A stretch of DNA of 64,000 bases from Curtobacterium sp. MCBD17_013 (GCF_003234565.1 NZ_QKTU01000002.1:1-64000), one strand, 5' to 3'; positions 1 to 8,314 are shown, numbered from the stretch's first letter. Notes: a model not told the origin generated them from the sequence alone. Numbers and translations are program-made.

Positions 1-1277
1 GCGGGAACGGTGTCGCCGGGGGCGGCCGGCGCGGGGGTGGGCGCGGCGACGGAGCGGTGGACCTCGGTGACCGCGACGAGCCGGCCGTGCGCGACGACGA
101 GCCGGTCCGCGGGCGCCTCGGCGACGGCCTCGATGAGGCTCGACGCGGCGATGGCCAGGAACTCGGCCCGCGCACCCGGCACCGCCCCGGCGGGCGGGAG
201 GCCCATCACACTGCGGGCGCCGTCGCTGACGAGCCGGTACGCCTCCTCCGGCGTGAGGTGTCCCGCGGTCACGAGCAGCGAAGCGGTCTCGAGCGCGTCC
301 GACCGCCCGACCGGGTTGAACGGGTCCCGGACGTTGTCCGCTCCGGCCGCCACCCGGACGCCGGCGTCGAGGAGCGCCCGGAGCGCCGTCAGACCGCGCG
401 GCGTCGACACCGGGTGCTGCCAGCCCTGCAGGTACAGGTTCGTGATCGGGAGTGTGATGACGCCGATGTCCGCGGCGAGCACGTCCTCGATCACCTCGGC
501 GCGGCGCTGCGGCGACAGGGTGCCGAGACGCACGCAGTGTCCCGCCGAGTACTGCCGGTCCCGTGGCCAGTCCCGCACCGTCCGCGCGTAGCGGTCGAGC
601 GTGACCGGCCCGTCGAGGCTCTCGTCGGCGTGCATGTCGACGCCGAGTCCGCGACGCGCCGCGATCGCGAGGAGGCGGTCGAGATCCGCGTCCGGGTCGT
701 CGGCGAGGTGCGGGGCACCGCCGACGAGGTCCACCCCGAGGTCGAGCACCGCTTCGACGTGCGCGTCCGGCGCGCGGTGACCGGCGAGTGCGACGAGCTC
801 GATGTCCATGAGGCCGGCGAGTTCACGCCGCACCCGGAGCAGCGCTCGTGCGCCGCGGGTGGCCTGGTCGGTCGTGGCCGTTCCGTCGCCGCTGAGCACG
901 TCGACGTGCGTGCGGACCGCGGTCGTGCCCGTGGCGAGCATCGCGAGGGCCTGGGTGCGGGCCCGGTCGGCGATGTCGTCGACGGTCATGTCCGCCGCGT
1001 GGGCGATCCAGGCGCCGATGGCCGAGCCGAGGTCACCGAGCGGGGGGCGGATCCGGTCGAAGCTCAGCGCCTTGTCGAGGTGCGCGTGGGGCTCCGCGGG
1101 GGCCGTGAGGAGCAGACGCCCCTCGAGGTCGAGGGTGGCCTCGGCGTCCGCCGTGAGCGTGCCGGCCGGGGCGACCTCGGACACCGTGCCGCCCTCGATC
1201 GCGATGTCGACACGGCGCCCGTCGGGCAGCAGTCCGTGGCGCAGGAGTGCCAGTGGCCGGGGCAGTGTCGCGCTCAC
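1..1277 (-). CDS. CodA-type cytosine deaminase / amidohydrolase, 3' end beyond window
   Basis: Metal-dependent amidohydrolase of the cytosine deaminase / N-isopropylammelide hydrolase (AtzC) group, expected to deaminate a pyrimidine-like or triazine-like ring in the cytosol. I translated the minus strand from GTG at 1277; the frame stays open past base 1, so at least 425 codons are present and little is missing. Visible motifs are EPHAHLDKAL (first HxH metal ligands), DMHADES (second His) and GADNVRDPFNP (metal/catalytic Asp). The start is supported by an upstream GGAGGG. It diverges from the XRE-cupin gene across a perfect palindrome at 1304-1320 and a GlnR-like box at 1343-1369. The exact substrate is not determined; CodA proper, AtzC-like or creatinine deaminase-like activities are all possible. 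Confidence 0.85.
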   Translation of the reverse strand, partial: MSATLPRPLALLRHGLLPDGRRVDIAIEGGTVSEVAPAGTLTADAEATLDLEGRLLLTAPAEPHAHLDKALSFDRIRPPLGDLGSAIGAWIAHAADMTVDDIADRARTQALAMLATGTTAVRTHVDVLSGDGTATTDQATRGARALLRVRRELAGLMDIELVALAGHRAPDAHVEAVLDLGVDLVGGAPHLADDPDADLDRLLAIAARRGLGVDMHADESLDGPVTLDRYARTVRDWPRDRQYSAGHCVRLGTLSPQRRAEVIEDVLAADIGVITLPITNLYLQGWQHPVSTPRGLTALRALLDAGVRVAAGADNVRDPFNPVGRSDALETASLLVTAGHLTPEEAYRLVSDGARSVMGLPPAGAVPGARAEFLAIAASSLIEAVAEAPADRLVVAHGRLVAVTEVHRSVAAPTPAPAAPGDTVP

Positions 1278-1303
1278 GGGATCCCTCCGCTCGTGTGCCA
1301 AAA

Positions 1304-1320
1304 TGTTGATCGCATCAACA
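1304..1320. promoter_or_regulatory. Perfect palindromic operator between codA-like and XRE genes
   Basis: TGTTGAT-CGC-ATCAACA has two perfect 7-bp arms around a 3-bp centre. It lies in an unusually AT-rich spot of the divergent intergenic region. A minus-strand -10 candidate (TAGCAT, 1332-1327) would start the codA-like transcript at about 1320, so the palindrome would cover the start site and first transcribed bases, a repressor position. The adjacent XRE-cupin protein is the natural candidate binder; this is inference. Confidence 0.6.
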
Positions 1321-1342
1321 TCGCCGATGCTAGGGCGGCCAC

Positions 1343-1369
1343 GTTTCCCGCGCGTTTCGCCCCCGTTGC
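1343..1369 (-). promoter_or_regulatory. GlnR-like box upstream of codA-like gene
   Basis: On the minus strand three elements start at exact 11-bp steps: GCAAC (1369-1365), GAAAC (1358-1354) and GAAAC (1347-1343). This is the periodicity of actinobacterial GlnR boxes (GTNAC-n6-GAAAC repeats). The box is centred about 36 bp upstream of the predicted minus-strand start. Confidence 0.5.
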
Positions 1370-1411
1370 CGCATGTAACGACCCGCGACGCCGCCCGCAG
1401 CGGCCAGCACG

Positions 1412-2053
1412 ATGGAGGAGCCCGTGGTCACCACCGAGGTCGTCGACCCCGGCGCCGCCGGCACGCGCGTCGTCGACGAGCAGGCCCGCCGGATCGGCCA
1501 GCACATCCGCGAACTCCGACGTGGCCGGTCCCTGACGCTCGTGCAGCTCGCCGACCGGAGCGGACTGTCGCACTCGTTCCTCAGCCAGCTCGAGCGCGGG
1601 CACACCCGGGCGAGCATGGTGTCGCTCGACCGGATCGCCGGCGCGCTCGGGACGAGCCAGGTCGCGCTGCTCGCCGCCGGTGACCCGCAGCTCCGCGAGC
1701 CCGACGACCCGCGCCCCGAGGTCGTCCGCGCCCACGAGGGTGCCCGGAGCCCGTTCGCCCTGGGATCGGCCCGCCTGCTCGTGCACGGCGGCAGCCACGC
1801 GTTCGAGCCCCTCGAGTGGATCGGCGCGAACACCGACCCCGGCGAGCACTACGAACACCACGAGGACGAGTTCCTCACCGTCGTGGCCGGGGCGGTGCTC
1901 CTCGACCTCGCCGGGGAGGTGACGCGGCTCGGCGTCGGCGACTCCGCGTACTACCGCGGCGGCACGCCGCACCGATGGTGCAGCGCCGACGGCGAGCGGT
2001 TCCACCTCATCGTCGTCAAGCAGACGCCCGCGCCGACCGGAGGTGCGGCATGA
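1412..2053 (+). CDS. XRE-family regulator with C-terminal cupin domain
   Basis: Predicted 213-aa DNA-binding regulator. Residues about 27-82 form an XRE/HTH-3 domain (RGRSLTLVQLADRSGLSHSF, LERGHTRASM). Residues about 135-205 form a cupin barrel (HHEDEFLTVVAG, YYRGGTPHRW), as in small-molecule-responsive regulators of amine and purine catabolism. The stop overlaps the next gene (ATGA), so it is co-transcribed with the PDR-type reductase. ATG 1412 is used; GTG 1424, preceded by GGAGGAG, is an in-frame alternative. It is divergent from the CodA-like gene and probably controls it, and itself, through the 1304-1320 palindrome. The cupin histidines suggest metal or ligand sensing; the ligand is unknown. 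Confidence 0.88.
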   Translation: MEEPVVTTEVVDPGAAGTRVVDEQARRIGQHIRELRRGRSLTLVQLADRSGLSHSFLSQLERGHTRASMVSLDRIAGALGTSQVALLAAGDPQLREPDDPRPEVVRAHEGARSPFALGSARLLVHGGSHAFEPLEWIGANTDPGEHYEHHEDEFLTVVAGAVLLDLAGEVTRLGVGDSAYYRGGTPHRWCSADGERFHLIVVKQTPAPTGGAA

Positions 2054-3003
2054 GCGCGCAGGAGGCCCGCATCGCCGTCCGGGTCGCGGCCAGGACCGCG
2101 GTGGCCCGGGACGTCGTCACCCTCGACCTCGCTCCGGTGGACGCGGCACCGCTGCCCGCGTGGACCCCGGGGGCGCACGTCGACCTCGAGGTGCGGCCCG
2201 GGCTCGAGCGGCAGTACTCCCTCGTCGCCACGACCGCGGACGGGCACTGGCGCGTCGCCGTGCTCCGCGAGCAGGAGGGCCGCGGGGGATCCGCCGCCGT
2301 GCACGACGTCCTCGTGCCCGGCGAGACCGTGGCCGTCCGCGGTCCGCGCAACCACTTCGCGTTCGACCCCGCACGCCCGGCGGTGTTCGTGGCCGGCGGC
2401 ATCGGGATCACACCGATCCTGCCGATGATCGCCCTGGCCGAGGCCGACGGCACCCCGTGGACCCTGCACTACGCGGGACGGGATCGGGCGGGGATGGCGT
2501 TCGCGGCGGACCTCGCCGCCGCACACCCCGCCGAGGTCCGGCTCTACCCGGGCGACGAGGGCACCCGGCTCGACGTGCCGGGCCTGCTCGCGGGACCCTC
2601 GGACGCGGTCGTCTACGCGTGCGGGCCGCGGCGGCTCGTGGACGCGGTCGTGGCGGCCGGCGCCCACCGTGGCCCCGACGCCGTCCGCGTCGAGCGCTTC
2701 ACGGCCGCCGATGACGCCACCGCACCGGGGGAGCCGTTCGAGGCGGAACTGGCGCTGTCGGGGATCACCGTCACCGTGCCTCCCGACCGGTCGCTGCTCG
2801 ACGTCGTCGAGGACGCCGGCGTGCTCGTGCTGTCGTCGTGCCGCGAGGGCACGTGCGGCACCTGCGAGACCCCCGTGCTCGAGGGGGAGGTCGAGCACCG
2901 GGACACCGTGCTCAGCGCCGAGGAGCACGCCGAGGGGCGGACGATGATGATCTGCGTGTCGCGGGCGCGCGGCGGCTGCCCCCGGCTCGTGCTCGACCTG
3001 TAG
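2050..3003 (+). CDS. PDR/VanB-family flavin and 2Fe-2S oxidoreductase
   Basis: Single-polypeptide NAD(P)H reductase (317 aa) of the phthalate dioxygenase reductase type, which passes electrons from NAD(P)H through a flavin and a plant-type 2Fe-2S cluster to an oxygenase. Visible are the flavin-binding RQYSLV near residue 58, the nucleotide-binding GGIGITPILPM near 117, and a C-terminal ferredoxin domain with cysteines at 264, 269, 272 and 302. The ATG overlaps the regulator stop, so translation is coupled. No oxygenase partner lies in the window. HpxD/HpxE-type purine oxidation in enterobacteria uses such a reductase, so an N-heterocycle or N-demethylation role is possible but unproven here. 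Confidence 0.88.
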   Translation: MSAQEARIAVRVAARTAVARDVVTLDLAPVDAAPLPAWTPGAHVDLEVRPGLERQYSLVATTADGHWRVAVLREQEGRGGSAAVHDVLVPGETVAVRGPRNHFAFDPARPAVFVAGGIGITPILPMIALAEADGTPWTLHYAGRDRAGMAFAADLAAAHPAEVRLYPGDEGTRLDVPGLLAGPSDAVVYACGPRRLVDAVVAAGAHRGPDAVRVERFTAADDATAPGEPFEAELALSGITVTVPPDRSLLDVVEDAGVLVLSSCREGTCGTCETPVLEGEVEHRDTVLSAEEHAEGRTMMICVSRARGGCPRLVLDL

Positions 3004-3019
3004 GGCCCATCGCTGCCGG

Positions 3020-3083
3020 AGGGCGCGCGCCGACGACGACTGCGCTGTCGCTGCTCGGCGCGCTCGTCGTCCGCGCGCGCCCT
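3020..3083. terminator. Bidirectional stem-loop between convergent genes
   Basis: AGGGCGCGCG (3020-3029) pairs with CGCGCGCCCT (3074-3083). After a 2-nt internal mismatch, GACGACGA (3032-3039) pairs with TCGTCGTC (3064-3071). Together this gives 18 bp of stem between the stop of the PDR gene and the stop of the permease gene, which overlaps the right arm. No U-tract is visible, as is usual at this GC content. Confidence 0.6.
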
Positions 3084-4728
3084 ACTGCTGTGACGGGGAC
3101 GGCGCCGCGTCGATCCGCTGCGCGCGGAGCTCGTCGACGAGTTCGGGACGCGAGCGCATGTAGCGGATCCCGGACTGCGTGCCCCACACGTACAGGCCGG
3201 CCGCGAGCACCGCGAGCACGACGGAGTCCCACGGCGCCCCGATGAGGCCGAGGCCGCCGAAGCTCCCGATCGCCGACATGCCGTAGACGACGGCGAGGTA
3301 CGCGACGAGCCAGATGCCGCCGACGACCTCACCCGCACCGTGGTGCTGCAGGGCGTACGTGACCGCGTACCAGATGAATCCGACGACGATGATCGGGATG
3401 GTGAGGACCAGCTCGGACCACGGCACCCAGTAGATGACGAGCGCGCTCACGACGAACGCGAACGGCGCGATCACCGACATCCCGGGCAGGCGTGCCGCGC
3501 GGTCAGCCAGACCCGACCGACGGAACGCGACGACCGACACCGATCCGATCGAGAACGTGAACGCGATGAGCGTGCCCGTCACGCCGATGATCGCGTGCCA
3601 GCTCGGCAGGGGGAGCAGGAACAGGATGCCCACCAGGAAGTTCGTGATGAGCGCCCGCCGCGGCACGCCGGATCCCGGGTGCACCTTGGCGAACCACGAG
3701 GGGAAGAACCGGTTCTTCGCCAGGCCGAACATGTTGCGCGCGTTCGACGCCGTGAAGACGATGCCCGACCCCGACGGCGAGACCATGGAGTCGGCGATGA
3801 GGACCCAGTACAGCCAGGTCATGCCCAGGAGCATGGCGAGCTGCGCGAAGGGCGAGTTGAAGTCGATGCCGCTCCAGCCCTTGCCGAGCAGGTGCTGCGG
3901 CACGCCGAAGATGAACGCGAGCTGCAGCAGCAGGTAGAGCGCGATCGCCGCGAGGATCGTCGTGACGAGTGAGGCCGGGATGTTCCGGTGCGGGTTCCGG
4001 GCCTCGCCCGACAGCTCGACGATGTTGCGGAAGCCGGTGTAGGCGAACACCATGCCCGCGGTCGCGATGGTGCCGAGGGCCGCGCCGATGCCGTACGGGG
4101 CGAACCCGCCGCCGGCGGCGAAGTTGTGCGTGCCACCCGCGCCACCGCTGTGCGTGAACCCGCTCGCGAACAGCATGACGATGGTCAGTGTCGGGATGCA
4201 GATCTTGACCGCGGTGACGATGTTGTTGCTGCGTGCGAAGAACTGCACACCGAAGTAGTTGACGACGACGAACACCGCCATGAGGCCGATGGCGACGAGG
4301 ATCCCGGGGAACGTCAGCTGGCCGTGGCGGAAGAGCCCGGGGATGTACGAGCTGGCGTACTGGACGACCCCGGACGCTTCGGTCGGCGGGTTGGCGACGT
4401 AGGTGACCCACATGCTCCAGCCCACGATGCTCGCGGCGAAGCGGCCGTTCGAGTACAGCGGGTACCGGACCAGCCCACCGGATTCGGGGTGCACCATGCC
4501 GAGTTCGGCGAACACGAGTGCGACCGCGAGCATGACCGCGCCGCCGATCACCCACGCGATGAGCGCTGCCGGCCCCGCCGTCTGTGCGGCGTACATCGCG
4601 GAGAACAGCCAGCCCGAACCGATGACGCTGCCGATTCCCGTGGCGACCAGGGACCAGTAGCCGAGCCGCTGCTTGAGGTGGCTGTCCTCGCTCGTGGCGG
4701 ACTGGGGGACCGGACTCGCGCTGACCAT
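3082..4728 (-). CDS. APC-superfamily amino acid / amine permease
   Basis: 548-aa cytoplasmic membrane transporter of the amino acid-polyamine-organocation family, most like aspartate:proton symporter-type members. The N-terminal substrate-binding segment has the family glycine motif (GIGSVIGSGWLF), then about 12 hydrophobic helices, for example MLAVALVFAELG and the stretch around YWVLIADSMVSPSGSG. The N-terminus is set at ATG 4728 because an upstream TACGAC box lies 6 nt before it (leaderless-like) and the open frame further upstream looks like shadow sequence. It converges on the reductase gene and diverges from the P-loop gene at 4844. The substrate cannot be read from sequence; context suggests a nitrogen compound. 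Confidence 0.85.
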   Translation of the reverse strand: MVSASPVPQSATSEDSHLKQRLGYWSLVATGIGSVIGSGWLFSAMYAAQTAGPAALIAWVIGGAVMLAVALVFAELGMVHPESGGLVRYPLYSNGRFAASIVGWSMWVTYVANPPTEASGVVQYASSYIPGLFRHGQLTFPGILVAIGLMAVFVVVNYFGVQFFARSNNIVTAVKICIPTLTIVMLFASGFTHSGGAGGTHNFAAGGGFAPYGIGAALGTIATAGMVFAYTGFRNIVELSGEARNPHRNIPASLVTTILAAIALYLLLQLAFIFGVPQHLLGKGWSGIDFNSPFAQLAMLLGMTWLYWVLIADSMVSPSGSGIVFTASNARNMFGLAKNRFFPSWFAKVHPGSGVPRRALITNFLVGILFLLPLPSWHAIIGVTGTLIAFTFSIGSVSVVAFRRSGLADRAARLPGMSVIAPFAFVVSALVIYWVPWSELVLTIPIIVVGFIWYAVTYALQHHGAGEVVGGIWLVAYLAVVYGMSAIGSFGGLGLIGAPWDSVVLAVLAAGLYVWGTQSGIRYMRSRPELVDELRAQRIDAAPSPSQQ

Positions 4729-4843
4729 GCACCCGTCGTACCCCGATCCACGTCGGTTGGCACGACTCGAGCCGCCCGTGGACCACGGCGCGCCGACATC
4801 CGGGAGGTCCGTGTCGGCATGTGCGACCGGTACAGTCCCGCGC

Positions 4844-5368
4844 ATGATCGTGTGGATCAACGGCACCCACGGTGTGGGGAAGACGACGACGAGCGCGCTC
4901 GTGCAGCAGATGCTCCCGGACGCGCGCGTCCTCGACGCCGAGAAGGTCGGTGAGGTCCTCATGGACATCCGACCGGGCCTCCCGGCGACCGACGACTTCC
5001 AGCACTGGGCGCCCTGGCGACCGCTCGTCGTCGAGACCGCCCGACGCGTGCTGCAGTACACCGGTGGGATCCTCGTCATGCCGATGACCGTCCTGGTCGA
5101 GCGGTACTGGCGCGAGATCAGCGACGGCCTCGCCGCGCATGACATCCCGGTCCGCCACTTCGTCCTGCACGCCGACCAGGAGACGATCCGCGACCGGATC
5201 CAGAACGACCCGGTCCTCGGCCCGTCGACGTTCCGCTTCTCGCGCCTGGAGCCCTACGCCGAGGCCGCTCGCACCTGGCTCCACGCCGAGGCGGAGGTGG
5301 TCGACACGACGCACATCGACCCGACGCAGGCGGCGCAGCGGATCGCCGCAGCGGTCCGCGCCGGCTAG
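4844..5368 (+). CDS. P-loop NTPase, small-molecule kinase-like
   Basis: 174-aa cytosolic P-loop protein of the AAA/shikimate-kinase-like group. The Walker A motif GTHGVGKTTT lies at residues 7-16; the lid-type region RDRIQNDPV and a C-terminal VVDTTHIDPTQAA segment resemble nucleotide or antibiotic kinases. The start is set by a leaderless promoter: TACAGT (4831-4836), 7 nt, then ATG 4844. It stands alone between the divergent permease gene and a convergent amidohydrolase gene, with a stem-loop at 5373-5404 downstream. No phosphate acceptor can be predicted. Confidence 0.8.
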   Translation: MIVWINGTHGVGKTTTSALVQQMLPDARVLDAEKVGEVLMDIRPGLPATDDFQHWAPWRPLVVETARRVLQYTGGILVMPMTVLVERYWREISDGLAAHDIPVRHFVLHADQETIRDRIQNDPVLGPSTFRFSRLEPYAEAARTWLHAEAEVVDTTHIDPTQAAQRIAAAVRAG

Positions 5369-5372
5369 GGCC

Positions 5373-5404
5373 GGAGGCCTGCGGACCCGTGCCCACGGGC
5401 CTCC
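5373..5404. terminator. Stem-loop between convergent genes
   Basis: GGAGGCC (5373-5379) pairs with GGCCTCC (5398-5404). A smaller internal hairpin CCCGTG-CC-CACGGG is also possible. It sits between the stop of the P-loop gene and the stop of the amidohydrolase gene, so it could terminate both transcripts. Confidence 0.5.
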
Positions 5405-5408
5405 CGAT

Positions 5409-6842
5409 TCAGGGCCGCTCCGTGCCCTCGAGCGGGGCCCCGCCGAGCGCGGACAGCCGGGACAACCCCGCCTCGGCGACGAGCCGCTGGGCCAGCGGCC
5501 GAGCCCGCGCGACGGCCTCGGCCGGATCGACGCGCGTGACCTCGCCATCGGCGAGGCTCAGCTCGCCGTCGACCCACACGTCCTTGACCTCGCGGCTCCC
5601 GGCGACGAACACGACCGCCTGGTAGGGGTCGTGCACGTTCGCCAGCGCCGGGCTGTCGCCGTCGAACACGACGACGTCCGCGCGCTTGCCGGGCTCGAGC
5701 GAGCCGATCTCGCCGTCCATCCGCAGTGCCCGGGCGCCGCCGATGGTGCCCATCTCGAACGCTTCGCGGGCGCTCATCGCGGTCGCCTGCAGATCGCGGA
5801 TCCGGGCGAGCAGCGCGGCGGTCTTCATCGCCTGCAGGAAGTCCTGGGAGTCGTTCGAGGCGGGACCGTCCACGCCGATGCCGACCGGGACGCCCAGGGC
5901 GCGGAGTTCGGCGACGGGCGCGATGCCGCTCGCCAGGATGCCGTTCGCGACCGGGTTGTGTGCGACGCCGACGCCGTGCTCCGCGTAGAGCTGCCGGTCC
6001 TCCCGGTCCACCCACACGCTGTGCGCGGCGATCACGGGGACGGCGAACATGCCGGTGGCCGCCGCGTGCCCGACGACGGTCTTGCCGGTGCGCTGTCGCG
6101 CCGCGGTGACCTCCTCGCGCACCTCGTGGATGTGGATGTGGATGCCGTGGCCGCCGTCCACCGCGTACCCGATGTGCTGCTCCCAGGCTGCGTCCGTGTA
6201 GCGGCCGATGGAGGAGATCCCGACGCGGAACGAGCTGTACCGGCTCGCGGCGGTTGCCTCCTCCAGCACACGGAGTTCGTCGAGGATCGGCGCGGGCCCG
6301 AAGTCCCGGTCGACGTCACCGGACCCGAACGAGAGCACGCCGCGGAGCCCCAGCTCGTCGAGCGCCTGGACGACGCCCGGCGTGGCGGGGTCGCCCGGGA
6401 TCGGGTCCGAGCAGAACATGTCGTTCGCCGTCGTCACGCCGCTGCGGAGCATCTGGATGCCCTGGAGCATCGTCCCCGCGTACGCCTTGTCCCGCGTCAT
6501 GACCGGGTTGACGGGTGCGATGAGTTCCTGCAGCCACTCCCACAGCGTGTACTGCGAGCCGATGCCGGTGATGAGCCCCTCGCTGAAGTGCCCGTGCGTG
6601 TTCACGAACCCGGGCGTCACGATGTCGTACGCCCCGCCGCGGACGACCGCGTGTGGGTTCGCCGCCCGCAGGTCGTCGTAGGTGCCGACCGCCGCGATGC
6701 GATCGCCGTCGACGAGGACGGCACCGTCACGGATCGCGGCGGGCGTCGGCGAGGCGTCGGAGTGTGCGGGGACACCGGCGACGGGGACGGACTCGGGCGC
6801 TCCGGTGAGCACCCACCCGCCACGGATCAGGGTCTGGGCCAT
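5409..6842 (-). CDS. TRZ/ATZ-family amidohydrolase
   Basis: 477-aa cytosolic metal-dependent deaminase or chlorohydrolase-like enzyme of the AtzA/TrzN/SAH-deaminase superfamily. The metal site looks intact: H83 and H85 in NTHGHFSEGL, HIHIHE, AAHSVWVD, and GVDGPASND supplying the aspartate. The C-terminal GEIGSLEPGKRADVVVFDGD returns to the small beta-domain. The start ATG 6842 follows TAGGGT by 7 nt (leaderless), and a GlnR-like box covers 6866-6892. It is divergent from a second amidohydrolase (6977). Likely substrates are aminated N-heterocycles such as guanine-like or s-triazine compounds; the family is too broad to choose. Confidence 0.87.
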   Translation of the reverse strand: MAQTLIRGGWVLTGAPESVPVAGVPAHSDASPTPAAIRDGAVLVDGDRIAAVGTYDDLRAANPHAVVRGGAYDIVTPGFVNTHGHFSEGLITGIGSQYTLWEWLQELIAPVNPVMTRDKAYAGTMLQGIQMLRSGVTTANDMFCSDPIPGDPATPGVVQALDELGLRGVLSFGSGDVDRDFGPAPILDELRVLEEATAASRYSSFRVGISSIGRYTDAAWEQHIGYAVDGGHGIHIHIHEVREEVTAARQRTGKTVVGHAAATGMFAVPVIAAHSVWVDREDRQLYAEHGVGVAHNPVANGILASGIAPVAELRALGVPVGIGVDGPASNDSQDFLQAMKTAALLARIRDLQATAMSAREAFEMGTIGGARALRMDGEIGSLEPGKRADVVVFDGDSPALANVHDPYQAVVFVAGSREVKDVWVDGELSLADGEVTRVDPAEAVARARPLAQRLVAEAGLSRLSALGGAPLEGTERP

Positions 6843-6865
6843 GCCTGTGACCCTAGGGGCGACGT

Positions 6866-6892
6866 GTTCCGGGGATGTTTCCGATCGATCAC
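6866..6892 (-). promoter_or_regulatory. GlnR-like box upstream of the 5409-6842 amidohydrolase
   Basis: On the minus strand GTGAT (6892-6888), GAAAC (6881-6877) and GGAAC (6870-6866) begin at exact 11-bp steps. The centre is about 37 bp upstream of the leaderless start at 6842, an activator-like position. Confidence 0.5.
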
Positions 6893-6917
6893 GAGCGTCG
6901 GCGGGTCCCGCCCCCTC

Positions 6918-6954
6918 GTCATCGCGCCGAAACACACCGCCACCGCCCGGAAAC
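6918..6954 (+). promoter_or_regulatory. GlnR-like box upstream of the 6977-8278 amidohydrolase
   Basis: Elements GTCAT (6918), GAAAC (6929), GCCAC (6939) and GAAAC (6950) are spaced 11, 10 and 11 bp. The centre is about 41 bp upstream of ATG 6977. A TACAAC box at 6964-6969 lies 6 nt before that ATG, so the mRNA may be leaderless. Confidence 0.5.
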
Positions 6955-6976
6955 ACTGCGCTGCTACAACGGCCCC

Positions 6977-8278
6977 ATGCTCACCGTCACCGGCGCCGTC
7001 CGTGTCCTCGTCGATCCCGGCACGGAGCGCGGCGGCGACGTCGTCCTCGAGGACGGCCACGCGGAGTCCTCCACCCTCGACGCGACGGGCTGCGTCGTCA
7101 CGCCCGGACTCGTGAACGCACACCACCATCTGTTGCAGACGGCGTTCCGCACCCTGCCCGGAACGCGTGGGGTCCCGATGGCGGACTGGCTCCCCGCGAT
7201 GGCCGCCGCCTACGGACGAGCGGGGCACGACCCCGAGCTGTACGGACTGGCGGCGACCGTGGGAGCCGCCGAGGGCCTCCTGAGTGGCGTGACGACCATC
7301 GCCGACCACCACCTCAACTGGCCCACCGACGCCACGCCCGAGGACACCGTCGCGCTCGCGCGGGCGACGGCCGACGCCGTCCGCGCACTCGGCGGCCGAC
7401 TCGTCTTCGTCCGCGGCTCCGCTCGTGACGACCCGGAGCAGGCCGCGGCGTCGGCCGACGCGATCGTCGGCGCCCTGCTCGACCGGGAGGCCGTGGGCGG
7501 CGTCGACCCGGACGGTCGCCTCCAGGTCGCGGTCGGGCCGGCGGGCGTGCACTCCGACGCGCGCGAGACCTTCCTGGCACTCGGTGAGGTCGCCGCGCGC
7601 CACCGCCTCCGGCGGCGGACGCAGGCGAACGAACAGGTGGACACCGCGATCGCGCTCGAGCGGTCCGGCCGACGCCCCATCGACCTCCTGGAGGAGTGGG
7701 GCTGGCTCGCACCGGACGTCACCATCGCGCACCTCTGCGACGTCACGGACGACGAGATCACCCGACTCGCCGCGGCCGGTGTCACCGCGACGCACGCGCC
7801 GGGCTGCGACGTGCCGATGGGCTGGGGAATCGCGCCGGTCGCCCGGCTCGCCGACGCCGGGATCGCCGTCGGACTCGGGACGAGCGGTGGCGGGAGCAAC
7901 GACGCCGGCCACCTGCTCGCCGACGCCCGTCTGGCCATGCAGGTGTCCGCGCTCGTCGGCCCGCAGCTCCCGGCCCGCCAGGTGCTCGGGATGGCGACCG
8001 CCGGGTCCGCGGCCGGTCTCGGTCGGCCGGAACTCGGTCACCTGGGTGCCGGGACCGCCGGTGACCTGTGCGTGTGGGACGTCTCGGGCGTCGCCGATGC
8101 CGGCGTCGACGACCCGGTCGCGGGCCTCCTCTGGGCGTCACCCGGTCGCCGTCCACGGCACGTCGTCGTCGGCGGCCGCGTCGTCGTCCGGGACGGGAGG
8201 CTCGTGGCCGCCGACGAGCGCGAGCTGGCGGCCCGGCTGCGGGAGCGGTTGGCTCGGACGCCTGCGGTGGTCGCCTGA
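6977..8278 (+). CDS. 8-oxoguanine deaminase-like amidohydrolase with altered metal site
   Basis: 433-aa member of the 8-oxoguanine deaminase / hydroxyatrazine ethylaminohydrolase branch. The fold is recognisable: NAHHHLLQT (H49, H51), AHLCD (H252), MGWGIAPVARLADAG and SNDAGHLLADARLA. Two usual metal ligands seem replaced. The strand-5 HTHLAE-type motif reads RTQANE (Q216), and the strand-8 GVDG aspartate reads GTSG (S303). Either the enzyme uses a different centre or substrate, or it has lost deaminase activity. It is divergent from the intact amidohydrolase at 5409-6842 under a GlnR-like box. Naming it an 8-oxoguanine deaminase rests on overall resemblance only. Confidence 0.75.
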   Translation: MLTVTGAVRVLVDPGTERGGDVVLEDGHAESSTLDATGCVVTPGLVNAHHHLLQTAFRTLPGTRGVPMADWLPAMAAAYGRAGHDPELYGLAATVGAAEGLLSGVTTIADHHLNWPTDATPEDTVALARATADAVRALGGRLVFVRGSARDDPEQAAASADAIVGALLDREAVGGVDPDGRLQVAVGPAGVHSDARETFLALGEVAARHRLRRRTQANEQVDTAIALERSGRRPIDLLEEWGWLAPDVTIAHLCDVTDDEITRLAAAGVTATHAPGCDVPMGWGIAPVARLADAGIAVGLGTSGGGSNDAGHLLADARLAMQVSALVGPQLPARQVLGMATAGSAAGLGRPELGHLGAGTAGDLCVWDVSGVADAGVDDPVAGLLWASPGRRPRHVVVGGRVVVRDGRLVAADERELAARLRERLARTPAVVA

Positions 8279-8287
8279 CCGGAGCGG

Positions 8288-8314
8288 CATCGGCCTCAGG
8301 TGCGCCTACCGATG
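8288..8314. terminator. Weak stem-loop between convergent genes
   Basis: CATCGG (8288-8293) and CCGATG (8309-8314) form a 6-bp stem around a 15-nt loop in the 27-bp gap between convergent stops. It is short, so only a candidate. Confidence 0.3.

Noticed and set aside
57-1535. A plus-strand open frame of 492 codons at the left end
   Set aside because: It is antisense to the CodA-type deaminase, whose motifs (HAHLDK, DMHADES, GADN) are unambiguous.
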